A stretch of 64,000 bases of DNA from Hymenobacter lucidus (GTDB lineage: Bacteria > Bacteroidota > Bacteroidia > Cytophagales > Hymenobacteraceae), in the NCBI RefSeq assembly GCF_020447265.1, contig NZ_JAJADR010000001.1, positions 992,001 through 1,056,000 on the forward strand. Direction: 5' to 3'. The position numbers and the translations under genes are program-made. Under the pieces are notes generated by a model, which was not told the DNA's origin, did no database searches, and worked only from the letters and a program-made list of their open reading frames with translations. Below are positions 36,691-45,305 of this stretch, piece by piece (positions within the stretch are counted from its first letter, which is position 1; each line of letters begins with the position of its first letter).

Positions 36691-37259
36691 CGGGAAAGGG
36701 GCGTTTGGGGCTGGCTGGCTGGCGCACAGTCGAAGGTCACGGTCACAGCTACCGTTTTGGCAATATTGTCGCGGACCAGGGCCGGAATTTCAATGTTGTA
36801 GTCAGCCGGGGCCACGGCAAACTTCGATTTGATCAGCAGCCGTCCATCCTTCAGCTCCAGCGTGCCCGGCACCCGCACCCGGCGCTTCACTCCGTGAATG
36901 GTCAGGTCGCCATCTACCTGCACCGACTGGGAGCCGGCCTGCCGCAGCTGCTCGGCCTGAAAGTTCAGCACCTGGCCCGCAAACGTGGCCCGCGGGTACT
37001 TATCCGACTCCACATAGTTCTCGTTGAAGTGCTCCTGCATCAGGGTGCGCTTGAACTGAAACGACTTCATGGGTACGCTGAAGGCTACCTGCCCGGTGCT
37101 CATATCGAGCACGCCGGCCGTTTGGGTACTACGGGCTTCGATGTCTTCAATGGGCGTGCCGGAGAAGAAGGTAATCAGCCCGGCGCGGGTAGAGTATTTC
37201 TGCTGAGCCCCGGCTACCAGCGGCAACAAGCTCAACGCGAGTAAGAAAAGACGTTTCAT
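36687..37259 (-). CDS. YceI family protein
   Basis: A 190-aa exported lipocalin-like protein. Signal peptide KRLFLLALSLLPLVAGAQ, then YSTRAGLITFFSGTPIEDIE, FQFKRTLMQEHFNENYVESD, YPRATFAGQVLNF and DGDLTIHGVKRRVRVPGTL, the standard YceI pattern. Such proteins bind isoprenoid lipids. ATG 37259 begins the signal. It sits 7 bases after the cytochrome c gene and overlaps the next one. Confidence 0.95.
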   Translation of the reverse strand: MKRLFLLALSLLPLVAGAQQKYSTRAGLITFFSGTPIEDIEARSTQTAGVLDMSTGQVAFSVPMKSFQFKRTLMQEHFNENYVESDKYPRATFAGQVLNFQAEQLRQAGSQSVQVDGDLTIHGVKRRVRVPGTLELKDGRLLIKSKFAVAPADYNIEIPALVRDNIAKTVAVTVTFDCAPASQPQTPLSR

Positions 37260-37266
37260 GGCCGTG

Positions 37267-37638
37267 CTAGTTGTTGGGAGCCTTGTCGTCGACCCACTTT
37301 TTGATGCGGGCAATGTCGCAGTCGGAGAGCTTGGGCATACCCTGGGGCATGGGGTCGAAGCCGTTGGCGTGGCTCACCACACCTACCAGCAGCCCGTTGT
37401 CGGCGTAGCGCTTCACCTGGGCGTAGGAGTCCAGCGCCACGTTGCCCGAGGGTAGCTGCGTGTTGTGACAGGTGCGGCAGTTCTGGGCCAGAATCGGCGC
37501 AATGGTCGTGGCGTAGGTCGTACTGGCTACCTCACAATCCGGGGTAGGCTGGTTGGCAAACAGCTCTTCGGCATTGTCGTAGGCGCAGCTGCTGAGCATA
37601 GCTAGTCCGCCAACCAGAAAAAGTACTGGGCGTAGCAT
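37267..37638 (-). CDS. Cytochrome c lipoprotein
   Basis: A 123-aa haem protein. Lipoprotein signal LVGGLAMLSSC (Cys18); haem-binding CRTCH at residues 54-58; likely Met ligand in MPQGMPKLSD near residue 98. Fits the small DUF-type single-haem cytochromes (PF13442-like). It heads the operon with YceI (7-nt gap) and DUF5777. It should sit at a membrane surface and carry electrons; partners unknown. ATG at 37638. Confidence 0.88.
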   Translation of the reverse strand: MLRPVLFLVGGLAMLSSCAYDNAEELFANQPTPDCEVASTTYATTIAPILAQNCRTCHNTQLPSGNVALDSYAQVKRYADNGLLVGVVSHANGFDPMPQGMPKLSDCDIARIKKWVDDKAPNN

Positions 37639-37678
37639 AGAAACAGGAAAGAAAACGAGGAATAGAAGAAAAAGCGCG

Positions 37679-39328
37679 CTAGGGCGTAACCGAGGCCGGC
37701 GCGGTAGGCAGCAAGCTGTATTTGAGGGAGAAAAAGACGCCGGCGCTGCTAAGCTTCACTTTGCCGAAGCCCACGCCACCCAGCGGAACCTTCACAAATG
37801 GCTCGCCCTGCAACGACCAGCGGCCCGGCAAACTCCGCTCGTAGCCCGCCGACAGGTTAACGACGCTCAGCCAGTGGTTCGAGCCTTTGGCCAGGCTCCA
37901 GTCTTTGGTGGCAGGCTTGCCGTAGTACTGGTAGGAGTAGAGGTACCGCTCGTGGCGCATCAGCAGCGAAGACAGGCCCACGGAGGCAAACACGGTGGTA
38001 TTGGCCCGCTGTAGCACATCGTAGCGCAGGTTGATGGGCACCTCGGTGATACGGCAGGTGGCGTCTATTACGTCGATGTCGTAATTGTTGCTCCAGTAGC
38101 CAGTTGGCGGGTGGTAGTCGGAGCCCCGGGCTATGTAGCGCTTCACCGAGCGAATGGCTGCCGCATTGATCCGCAGGCGGTTGGTCAGCCGGTATTCGGC
38201 CATAATACCCAGGTTGCTGCCCACGGCCGTGGTCTTTTCCCAGCGCACAGTGCTTAGCTCCGGCGCATACATCAACCCCACGCTGAAGCGGTAAGTGGGC
38301 TTGGTACGCCGGGGTTTTTCGGGCTGCTGAGTTGAATCAGGCTGAACTATGGCGGGCCGCGGCGCAAGTACTGCCGGAATCGGCTCTACGGCGGTCGGAG
38401 CTGCCGAATCGGGCAGGGTGGCTCCTGAATTACGGTCGGGTAGGGGCTCACTACCCGGCCGTATAGCTGCTGCAACAGCTGCTTCAGGAGCTACCGTTTC
38501 GGCCGACGATACGGGCACAGCAGGTGCGGGTACCGGGGAAGTTGGGGTGTCTTGCGAAATGTGGCGAGCCGCTGCCGGAGCCAAAGCGCCGGAGTGACCA
38601 GAAGTCGTTTCAGGTACGCTGGCCACTGGGGTTTCGGATTTAGGTACTGGCAACAACAGGGCTTGAGCTGGCAGCGGGTGGTTGCGTCGGCTCGGCGCAT
38701 CTACTGTTATCGTAGCTGAAACGGTGCCATAGTCACTAGCCGTAAAAGCCTCTCTACGGGCCATAGCCTTCGGTTTGCGCGTGGGCTGCACGGGCAGTAG
38801 CACCAGGGCCGGGTGGAGTTTCGCGGGCCGTAACTGGTGCTGCGGATGGGCAGAATTTTTTGTTGCTTCCGGTGCTGTCACTTCAGCAGCGGAAGCGGGT
38901 GCTGCTGCTGGTTGAGTTGCTGCTGCCACTGCCTTTGCTACGGGTACGGCCGGGGTTTTCGGCGAAGCTGATCGGGAATTACTGGTCTGGGCAGAAACTG
39001 CGGCGGGCCGGGCGGCTTTGGTTTGGGCGGCGGCTAGGGCCAGCTTGGTTTGTTTGGCGTCGGTGGTGGTGAGCATGCCGGCGGCCAGCTTGGGCAGCGG
39101 GGTTTGGGCCGAGAAGCCCAGCCATACCAGCAGGCCTACCGCTAGTGCCAGCGTTTCCAGCGCGAAAATGCGGAGCACCCGCTGGCGCACGAGCTGCTGC
39201 ACGGCGGCTTCCTCCAGCTTCCGCTCCATCTGCAGCCAGGCGCTGAGGTTGTGTTCGTCGGGGTAGTTGTCGGCGCTCTGCTGAAACAGCGCGTCGAGCT
39301 CCTCATCCGACATATCCGGCGTACGCAT
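37679..39328 (-). CDS. Sigma-linked membrane protein with C-terminal beta-barrel
   Basis: A 549-aa protein in three parts. Residues 1-45 are a short cytoplasmic-looking head (SDEELDALFQQSADNYPDE, NLSAWLQMERKLEEA); one helix follows at 53-72 (FALETLALAVGLLVWLGF); then an Ala/Pro/Thr-rich linker to about 350; then an outer-membrane-barrel-like domain (PTYRFSVGLMYAPELSTV, RINAAAIRSVKRYIARG, YDVLQRANTTVFASVGLSS). The ATG at 39328 lies within the sigma gene end (26-nt overlap). Sigma gene followed by a one-helix protein is the usual sigma/anti-sigma layout, so it may hold the sigma factor; the barrel is an odd addition. Confidence 0.7.
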   Translation of the reverse strand: MRTPDMSDEELDALFQQSADNYPDEHNLSAWLQMERKLEEAAVQQLVRQRVLRIFALETLALAVGLLVWLGFSAQTPLPKLAAGMLTTTDAKQTKLALAAAQTKAARPAAVSAQTSNSRSASPKTPAVPVAKAVAAATQPAAAPASAAEVTAPEATKNSAHPQHQLRPAKLHPALVLLPVQPTRKPKAMARREAFTASDYGTVSATITVDAPSRRNHPLPAQALLLPVPKSETPVASVPETTSGHSGALAPAAARHISQDTPTSPVPAPAVPVSSAETVAPEAAVAAAIRPGSEPLPDRNSGATLPDSAAPTAVEPIPAVLAPRPAIVQPDSTQQPEKPRRTKPTYRFSVGLMYAPELSTVRWEKTTAVGSNLGIMAEYRLTNRLRINAAAIRSVKRYIARGSDYHPPTGYWSNNYDIDVIDATCRITEVPINLRYDVLQRANTTVFASVGLSSLLMRHERYLYSYQYYGKPATKDWSLAKGSNHWLSVVNLSAGYERSLPGRWSLQGEPFVKVPLGGVGFGKVKLSSAGVFFSLKYSLLPTAPASVTP

Positions 39329-39899
39329 GATGGCTGGTTTGTTTAAGGATGTTCTTGAGGTGGGCGCGCGCCTTCGACAAGTTTGATTTGGAAGCCCCAA
39401 CCGAGATGCCCAGCTGGCTGCTTACTTCTTCGTGGGTAAAGCCGTCGATGACGTAGAGGTTGAACACCGTACGGTAGGCCGGGGAAAGCTGCTGAATAAG
39501 CCGGAGCAGCTCCTCGTAGGAGAGAATATCGAGGGCCGAGTTGCCGGTGTCGGCCTCGGCGTAGGCGGCATCATTGAGCTCTTGCTGGTGCTGATGCTTT
39601 CCCTGGGTGCGGTAATGGTCGATGGCGGTGTGAATCATGATGCGCTTGAGCCAGCCCCGGAAGGAGCCGCTGACTTCGTGCCGGGTGACGTCGAAGCGGC
39701 TTACGTCGCGGAATACTTTCATAAACCCGTCGTTGGCGGCTTCCATTGCTTCGTCGCGGGTGCGGGTGTAGCGCAGGCAAATGCTCATGGCAAAGCTATA
39801 GTACAGCCCATACAGCCGCCGTTGCGCGTCGCGCTCCGCCCGCTGGCAGCCTGCCAGCAAGGCAATAAGCATCTCGGGGTCGTGTTCGGCGTGGGGCAC
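39303..39899 (-). CDS. ECF-type RNA polymerase sigma factor
   Basis: A 198-aa sigma-70 family factor with region 2 (RRLYGLYYSFAMSICLRYT, AMEAANDGFMKVFRDVSRFD) and region 4 (QLSPAYRTVFNLYVIDGFTH, EEVSSQLGISVGASKSNLSK). It begins at GTG 39899 (MPHAEHDPEM). A membrane protein that may act as its anti-sigma follows with a 26-nt overlap. Target promoters unknown. Confidence 0.93.
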   Translation of the reverse strand: MPHAEHDPEMLIALLAGCQRAERDAQRRLYGLYYSFAMSICLRYTRTRDEAMEAANDGFMKVFRDVSRFDVTRHEVSGSFRGWLKRIMIHTAIDHYRTQGKHQHQQELNDAAYAEADTGNSALDILSYEELLRLIQQLSPAYRTVFNLYVIDGFTHEEVSSQLGISVGASKSNLSKARAHLKNILKQTSHHAYAGYVG

Positions 39900-40004
39900 G
39901 GCTGCGGGGTTTATATCCAGCGACTCGCAGGCTTGCGGAAAAAGGTTGCCTCGCGGTAATAAAAGTTACAAAAAGTGTTGGTACATGGCTTCGGTATGAG
40001 GCAT

Positions 40005-40038
40005 AAAAAAGCCCGGTCCTTACGAACCAGGCTTTTTT
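40005..40038. terminator. Terminator of secDF
   Basis: Arms 40005-40017 and 40026-40038 with A/T runs; one mismatch. It follows the secDF stop at 53 bases on the minus strand. Confidence 0.85.
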
Positions 40039-40090
40039 AATCATCCACAAATTGCGACTCATCCGGCAAATCCGAATGAATCCGTGGGCC

Positions 40091-43000
40091 TTACTGCACC
40101 GTCGTCGAGAGCTTGGGCGCGTCGGCGTCGGTGATGACCGTCGAGGTGGTCGTGCCACGCTCCCGGGCCTCCTTGCGGCCGTAGGTGTCCAGGATAATCG
40201 GCGTAGCGATGAACAGCGACGAATACGTACCGAAGATGATACCCACAATCATGGCGAAGGAGAACGAGCGGAGCGTTTCACCACCGAAGATGTAGAGTAC
40301 GATTACCACCAGGAACACCGTAGTAAACGTAATCATAGTACGCGAGAAGGTGCTGTTCAGCGCGGGGTTTACTACCTGCGCGAAGGTCAGGTGCGGATTC
40401 TCCCGCAGATATTCCCGGATCCGGTCGTAGATAACCACGGTGTCGTTCATCGAGAAGCCGATAATGGTCAGCACGGCAGCCACGAAGATCTGGTCCATTT
40501 CGTAGTTCAGGCCAAAGGCGCGGGCAATGGGGTAAGCCGCAATTACCAGCAGCGCATCGTGGAAGAGGGCAATAACGGCGGCCATCGAATACTGCCACCG
40601 CTCGAAACGGAACAGTACGTACACGAAGATACCCAGCAGCGTCAGGCCCAGGCTCAGCACCGAAGTCTTCTTGATGTCATCGGCAATGGTGGCGCCTACT
40701 TTCGAGGTGCTCTTGATCTGCGGGTTGTCGGCACCGTACTGCTTGAGGCCGGCCAGCAGGGCGTTCTGCACTTTCTCGTCGGCAGCAGTGCTTTCGTCCT
40801 CGGCCAGGTAGCCGGTCGTGATACGCAGGCGGTTGGCCGCGCCGAAGGTTTTTACCTCGGTACCGGCGCCTTTAAAGTCATCGGCCAGGGCTTCCTTTAC
40901 GTCGGAAGCAACTTCGTTCTTGTTGAAGTCAACCACGTAGCTGCGGCCACCGCGGAAGTCAACGCCCAAGTTGGGGCCGCCCTGAATGTACATCAGCACG
41001 AAGCCGATGATGATGAAAACCGTCGAGGTGATGTAGGCAATCTTGCGCTTGCCCACGATGTCGAAGTTCAGGCCCTTAAACAGGTGACGCGAAATAGGCG
41101 TGCTGAAGGTGATGCTGGTCGTTTCCTTACCGCGGGTCAGCCACTCGATGATGAGGCGCGACACGAACACGGCCGACAGGAACGAGGTCAGTACGCCGAT
41201 ACCCAGCGTGATGGCGAAGTTCTGTACCGGACCCGTACCGAAGAAGCCCAGGATAACGGCAATCAGCATCGTGGTTACGTTCGAGTCGAAGATGGCCGTA
41301 AACGCGCGGGCATAGCCCTTGTTGATGGCATCTTTCACGGTCAGACCGTGGTCCAGCTCTTCCCGAATCCGCTCGAAGATCAGTACGTTGGCATCCACCG
41401 CCATACCGAAGGTCAGCACCAGACCGGCAATACCGGGCAGGGTGAGGGCGGTGCCGAACTGAGCCAGTACGCCCAGAATCAGGAAGCCGTTGAACAGCAG
41501 CGCGGCATCGGCCACCAGGCCGGCCTTACCGTAGTAGAGGGCCATGAACACCATAATCAGCACCAAGCCGGCCAGCGACGAATACAAGCCCTGGTTGATG
41601 GCTTCCTGACCGAGCGACGGACCAACTACGGCTTCTTCCACGATGCGGGTAGGAGCGGGCAGCTTACCGGCTTTCAGGACGTTGCCAAGGTCTTGGGCTT
41701 CTTCAATCGAGAAGTTGCCCGAAATGCTGGAGTTGCCACCGGCAATTTCAGCCTGCACCACGGGAGCCGAGTACACATAGTCATCAAGCACAATGGCTAC
41801 CTGACGGCCAATGTTGGCGGCCGTCAAACGCTGCCACTTCTTGGCGCCCGAGGGGTTCATCTGCATCGAAACTTCCGGACGGCCACCCTGGTCGTAGTCC
41901 TGGCGGGCATCCGATACTACTTCGCCACCGAGTGGGGCGGTAGCCTCCCGCGACTTGCGGATGGCGTAGAGCTGCAGGTATTCCTGGCCTTCGATTACGT
42001 CGGGCTTCACACCCCACAGGAACGTCAGGTTAGCGGGCAGTACGGCGCGTACCTCGGGCATTTTCAGCATCGAGTTCACGCGGGCCGTGTCACGCACGTT
42101 CGAGCCCAGCGCGCCGGGCATCGTGAAGAGCTTAGCCAGGGCGCTGCTCTGCTGGGGGTTAGTCGAGTCGGCTTTGGCCGTAGTGGTTTTCTTTTTGGCA
42201 AGCTGGCTGGCCAGCGAAGAAGAGTCGCCGGCGGCCGTGGTGGCAGCCGTAGCGGTAGAGTCGGTGGTAGCAGTAGCCGGAGTAGCGGCGGTGCCGGTCA
42301 GCTTGTCGGCAGCTTCTTTGGCCGTCAGCACTTCGTTGAGCTGGCCGAGGTAGGGCGAGAATTCATCGGCACGCCATACTTCCCAGAACTCCAGCTTGGC
42401 CTGGCCCTGGAGCAGCTTACGAACCCGCTCGGGGTTATCCACGCCGGGCAACTCAATCTGGATGCGGCCCGTGCCTTTCACCCGCTGGATGTTGGGCTGG
42501 TTCACGCCGAATTTATCGACGCGGGTGCGCAGGATGTTGAACGAGCGTTCAATGGCTTCTTCCTCTTCCTTGTCGATGGCGGCAATTACCTTTTCGTTGG
42601 TCGAGTTGATGTCGATGCCCCGGCTCTTGTTGGTCGTGTTAGCAAAGATGCGTGCCAGCTTATCGTTGGGCGCGATGGTGCGGTAGGCCTGAGCAAACAG
42701 GGCCGTGAAAGGCGTCGACGGGTTGGTCTTCTGCATGGTCTGGGCTTCCACCAGCGCCTTGTTGAAGTTTACGTCTTTGGAGTTGCCCGACATAGCCCGC
42801 ACGATTTCCACCGGCGAGACTTCCAGCGTTACGTGCATGCCGCCTTTCAGGTCGAGGCCGAGGCCCAGTTCCGAGGCGCGCACGTCGCGGTAGGTGTAGG
42901 GGCCAAACACGGGGGCGCGCCACACCGAGTCGAGGTAGTGCTGCCGCTGCCGCTCGTCGAGCTTGCCGCTCTTGGAGGCGTAGTTTACGGCATCCTTCTG

Positions 43001-43093
43001 CACCCCACGGGAAATGTAGGTGAAGAAGAGAAAGTACGCGCACAAAGCCGAAACGACGACCGTAAGCGCGATAATGAGTCCTTTATTACGCAT
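40091..43093 (-). CDS. secDF: Fused protein translocase subunit SecDF
   Basis: A 1000-aa RND-type membrane protein that uses the proton gradient to pull secreted proteins out. SecD (about 1-560) and SecF (about 640-960) are fused. Marks: LGLDLKGGMHVTLEV, TGRIQIELPGVDNPERVRKL, GMAVDANVLIFERIREE (D/R helix), and in the SecF part GPNLGVDFRGGRSYVV and GFSMNDTVVIYDRIREYL. 12 membrane helices expected. ATG at 43093; followed by a terminator. The SecD half has a Ser/Thr/Ala-rich insert near 260-290. Confidence 0.97.
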   Translation of the reverse strand: MRNKGLIIALTVVVSALCAYFLFFTYISRGVQKDAVNYASKSGKLDERQRQHYLDSVWRAPVFGPYTYRDVRASELGLGLDLKGGMHVTLEVSPVEIVRAMSGNSKDVNFNKALVEAQTMQKTNPSTPFTALFAQAYRTIAPNDKLARIFANTTNKSRGIDINSTNEKVIAAIDKEEEEAIERSFNILRTRVDKFGVNQPNIQRVKGTGRIQIELPGVDNPERVRKLLQGQAKLEFWEVWRADEFSPYLGQLNEVLTAKEAADKLTGTAATPATATTDSTATAATTAAGDSSSLASQLAKKKTTTAKADSTNPQQSSALAKLFTMPGALGSNVRDTARVNSMLKMPEVRAVLPANLTFLWGVKPDVIEGQEYLQLYAIRKSREATAPLGGEVVSDARQDYDQGGRPEVSMQMNPSGAKKWQRLTAANIGRQVAIVLDDYVYSAPVVQAEIAGGNSSISGNFSIEEAQDLGNVLKAGKLPAPTRIVEEAVVGPSLGQEAINQGLYSSLAGLVLIMVFMALYYGKAGLVADAALLFNGFLILGVLAQFGTALTLPGIAGLVLTFGMAVDANVLIFERIREELDHGLTVKDAINKGYARAFTAIFDSNVTTMLIAVILGFFGTGPVQNFAITLGIGVLTSFLSAVFVSRLIIEWLTRGKETTSITFSTPISRHLFKGLNFDIVGKRKIAYITSTVFIIIGFVLMYIQGGPNLGVDFRGGRSYVVDFNKNEVASDVKEALADDFKGAGTEVKTFGAANRLRITTGYLAEDESTAADEKVQNALLAGLKQYGADNPQIKSTSKVGATIADDIKKTSVLSLGLTLLGIFVYVLFRFERWQYSMAAVIALFHDALLVIAAYPIARAFGLNYEMDQIFVAAVLTIIGFSMNDTVVIYDRIREYLRENPHLTFAQVVNPALNSTFSRTMITFTTVFLVVIVLYIFGGETLRSFSFAMIVGIIFGTYSSLFIATPIILDTYGRKEARERGTTTSTVITDADAPKLSTTVQ

Positions 43094-43223
43094 TGAGAAA
43101 AAATAAAATGTATTCGGGGAAAAGCAATCCGGATCAGGCGGCCGTATTGATCACGCATGAGTCTGCTGCACCTGCAAAAGCACGCCGGCTACCGGGAGCC
43201 GCGCAAGGGGGCCGGCTCAGTGG

Positions 43224-43589
43224 TTAGGGAGCGTGCGGCGACAGGGCTGCCACCAGCAGCCGGGAGCGGAACAAATCGGGGACGGCGCTGGGCCGGGGCT
43301 GTGGGGCGGCAATGCGCCGCGCCGGCCGGGGCCACACCAGCGGCTCGAAGCCGGGCTGCCAGATATCGGTGGCCGGAGCCAGCCATAAGCCCAGCGGGGC
43401 TGTGGCTTCCAGGGTTACTTTCTGCTTGACCAGCGCCGCTTTCGGCCCCACGCCCACGCGCGTCACTTTGCCTTCCGGAAGCCGGTAGGTAGCAACGGCC
43501 CGGTGGTTCAGCGCCAGCACAAACAGCAGAGTAGCTGTGAGCAGCGTGAAGCGCAGGCGGGGCAAAAAGTGGGAGAGAAAGACCAGCAT
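43224..43589 (-). CDS. Hypothetical membrane-anchored small protein
   Basis: A 121-aa protein not recognised. Residues 1-30 (MLVFLSHFLPRLRFTLLTAT and LLFVLALNH) form a signal or anchor; then beta-type segments (YRLPEGKVTRVGVGPKAALV, KVTLEATAPLGLWLAP). ATG at 43589 is chosen over the open frame to 43637, whose extra residues look weak. It is upstream of secDF on the same strand (130 bases). Function unknown; existence is moderately supported. Confidence 0.45.
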   Translation of the reverse strand: MLVFLSHFLPRLRFTLLTATLLFVLALNHRAVATYRLPEGKVTRVGVGPKAALVKQKVTLEATAPLGLWLAPATDIWQPGFEPLVWPRPARRIAAPQPRPSAVPDLFRSRLLVAALSPHAP

Positions 43590-43784
43590 TCTTAAAGCAA
43601 TGGTTACAAATATAGCCAAACCCGGCAGCGCGGGCAAGCAGAAAGCGGCGGATTAGGGCGGAAAAGACGAACAAACGTTCATAAAACCCGTAGCATCGGC
43701 GCCGTTCGGCCGCCTGACCCCGGTGGCCGCCGCGTCCTGCCACTGCTTGGTCGAAGCAAAGTAAAAGAGCCCCGGGAAACGAAA

Positions 43785-43825
43785 AATGCCCCGACAGCTG
43801 CTCGAAAAGAGCATGTCGAGGCATT
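43785..43825. terminator. Terminator of udk
   Basis: Arms 43785-43796 and 43814-43825 with one mismatch, an inner 5-bp stem TGCTC/GAGCA, and a T-run on the minus strand. Just after the udk stop. Confidence 0.8.
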
Positions 43826-43843
43826 CATAAAAGGTAGTTTCGC

Positions 43844-44473
43844 CTATTTCTTGGCTTCCACCACTTTATTGCGCAGAAACGACACCAGCACGTCCAGGCC
43901 CCGGTCGAAGTGGCGGTTGTTGGGAATCACGATGTCGGCATCTTGCTTGAAGGGCTTGATGTACTTCTCGTAGGTGGGCGCCACGTGGTTGGTGTAGCGG
44001 TAGAGCACGTCCTCCAGGTCGTAGCCCCGCTCGTCCCGGTCGCGCACGATGCGGCGCTGCAGCTTCACATGCTCCCGGGCATCGATGTACACTTTCAGAT
44101 CGAGCAGCTTGGCTACTTCCTCGAAGTAAAACACGAAGATGCCTTCGACTACCACAATGGGCGCGGGCCGGAATACCAACTCGTTGGCCTTCACGTTGGG
44201 GTTGTTGAAGGTGTATTCCTGGCGGCGCACTTCCTTGCCCTGGCTGATTTGCAGCACGTCGGCGGCGTAGGCAGCCGAGTCGATGGAGCCCGGCAGGTCG
44301 AAGTTGGTGACGCCGTTCACGTCGATCTGCTGGTTTTCGCGCGGGTGGTAATAGTTGTCCTGCGAAATCAGACAAATATCTTCTTCAGGAAACGAGGCCA
44401 GCAGGCGGCGCAGAAAGGTGGTTTTACCCGAGGCACTGCCGCCCGTAATACCGACGATGAAAGGATGTTGCAT
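43844..44473 (-). CDS. udk: Uridine kinase
   Basis: A 209-aa kinase that phosphorylates uridine and cytidine in pyrimidine salvage. P-loop GITGGSASGKTT; nucleoside-site segments ISQDNYYHP and NFDLPGSIDS; PIVVVEGIFVFYFEEV; lid RRIVRDRDERGYD; and late IVIPNNRHFDRGLDVL. ATG at 44473; the open frame to 44524 adds non-family residues. Confidence 0.96.
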   Translation of the reverse strand: MQHPFIVGITGGSASGKTTFLRRLLASFPEEDICLISQDNYYHPRENQQIDVNGVTNFDLPGSIDSAAYAADVLQISQGKEVRRQEYTFNNPNVKANELVFRPAPIVVVEGIFVFYFEEVAKLLDLKVYIDAREHVKLQRRIVRDRDERGYDLEDVLYRYTNHVAPTYEKYIKPFKQDADIVIPNNRHFDRGLDVLVSFLRNKVVEAKK

Positions 44474-44581
44474 GGGGGTGGGAAATGGCCCGTACCTACA
44501 GGGCCAACCCTGCAAAAGTAACAAAATGCCTTGGGCCGCCGAGGTTTCCGGGCTTTGGACCGCCGAATATTTCTGTTTTGT

Positions 44582-45172
44582 CTACTTTTTTGCCTCCAGC
44601 GTCTGCAAAAAGCCAACCAGCCCCGCCACGGCCCGGGCCCGGTGGCTAAGCGTATTTTTCTCGGCTAGTGTCATTTCCGCAAAGGTCACATCCTGCTCCT
44701 CGGGCCGGAAAACCGGGTCGTAGCCGAAGCCGTCCGTGCCGCGCACGTCCTCGGTAATGTGGCCATCTACGGCCCCGGCAAACTCGTGGACCGCGCCGTC
44801 GGGCAGCACCAGGGCAATAACGGTCCGGAACTGGGCCGAGCGGTCGGCTTTGCCTTGCAGCTCCTGCAGCAGCTTGGCCACGTTGTCGGCGGCCGAGCGC
44901 TGGGGGCCGGCGTAGCGGGCTGAGTACACGCCCGGCTCCCCATTCAGGGCGGCTACTTCCAGGCCGGTGTCGTCGGCAAAGCAGGAAGTTTGGTAGTGCT
45001 GCCACACGTATTCGGCCTTTTGCCGGGCATTGCCTTCGAGCGTATCCTGGGTTTCGGGCAGCTCTTCGTGGCAGCCAATATCGCGCAGACTTAGCAACTC
45101 GATGCTGGCCGGCAGCAAAGCCCGGACTTCGGTGAGCTTGTGCTCATTATTGGTAGCAAAACAGATGCGCAT
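44582..45172 (-). CDS. rdgB: Inosine/xanthosine triphosphate pyrophosphatase (RdgB/HAM1)
   Basis: A 196-aa house-cleaning enzyme that hydrolyses dITP, ITP and XTP. Marks: CFATNNEHKLTEVRAL, SCFADDTGLEVAALNGEPGV, YSARYAGP, GTDGFGYDPVFRPE and KNTLSHRARA. All catalytic and substrate residues (Lys, Asp, Ser, His) are visible. ATG at 45172. A GTGAAATTGTGAAAGG-type inverted repeat lies upstream. Confidence 0.97.
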   Translation of the reverse strand: MRICFATNNEHKLTEVRALLPASIELLSLRDIGCHEELPETQDTLEGNARQKAEYVWQHYQTSCFADDTGLEVAALNGEPGVYSARYAGPQRSAADNVAKLLQELQGKADRSAQFRTVIALVLPDGAVHEFAGAVDGHITEDVRGTDGFGYDPVFRPEEQDVTFAEMTLAEKNTLSHRARAVAGLVGFLQTLEAKK

Positions 45173-45177
45173 GGGTG

Positions 45178-45303
45178 GTGAAATTGTGAAAGGTGAAGTT
45201 GTGATGACACATTATAAGTCGTTGGTCAAAGATAAGGGCACAAAAAAACCGGCTCCTGCGTACCGGCTTAATTCATTCACAAATTCACCTTTCACAACTT
45301 CAC
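45178..45303. repeat. GTGAAATTGTGAAAGG-type inverted repeat
   Basis: Arms 45178-45204 and 45277-45303 (27 nt, two mismatches) enclose a CCGG-bearing stretch with a run of A (T on the minus strand). It fills the gap between the FN3-like gene and rdgB and is of the same class as the 8685-8759 repeat (GTGA-rich). Confidence 0.85.
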
Positions 45304-45305
45304 CG

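Noticed and set aside
36690-37313. Longer starts of several genes (for example YceI at 37313, the NadR-like kinase at 9788, the ferritin-like gene at 27452)
   Set aside because: The extra residues precede signal peptides or family N-termini and overlap neighbouring genes, so the downstream ATG was used.
40052-43096. Very long open frame (over 1000 codons) on the plus strand opposite secDF
   Set aside because: The minus strand codes a full SecDF with all motifs. Long mirror frames are common in GC-rich genes; the mirror protein resembles nothing.
43157-43429. A 90-codon frame on the plus strand between secDF and udk
   Set aside because: It lies opposite the small minus-strand frame, with no motif or signal; the residue mix is that of a GC-rich shadow.
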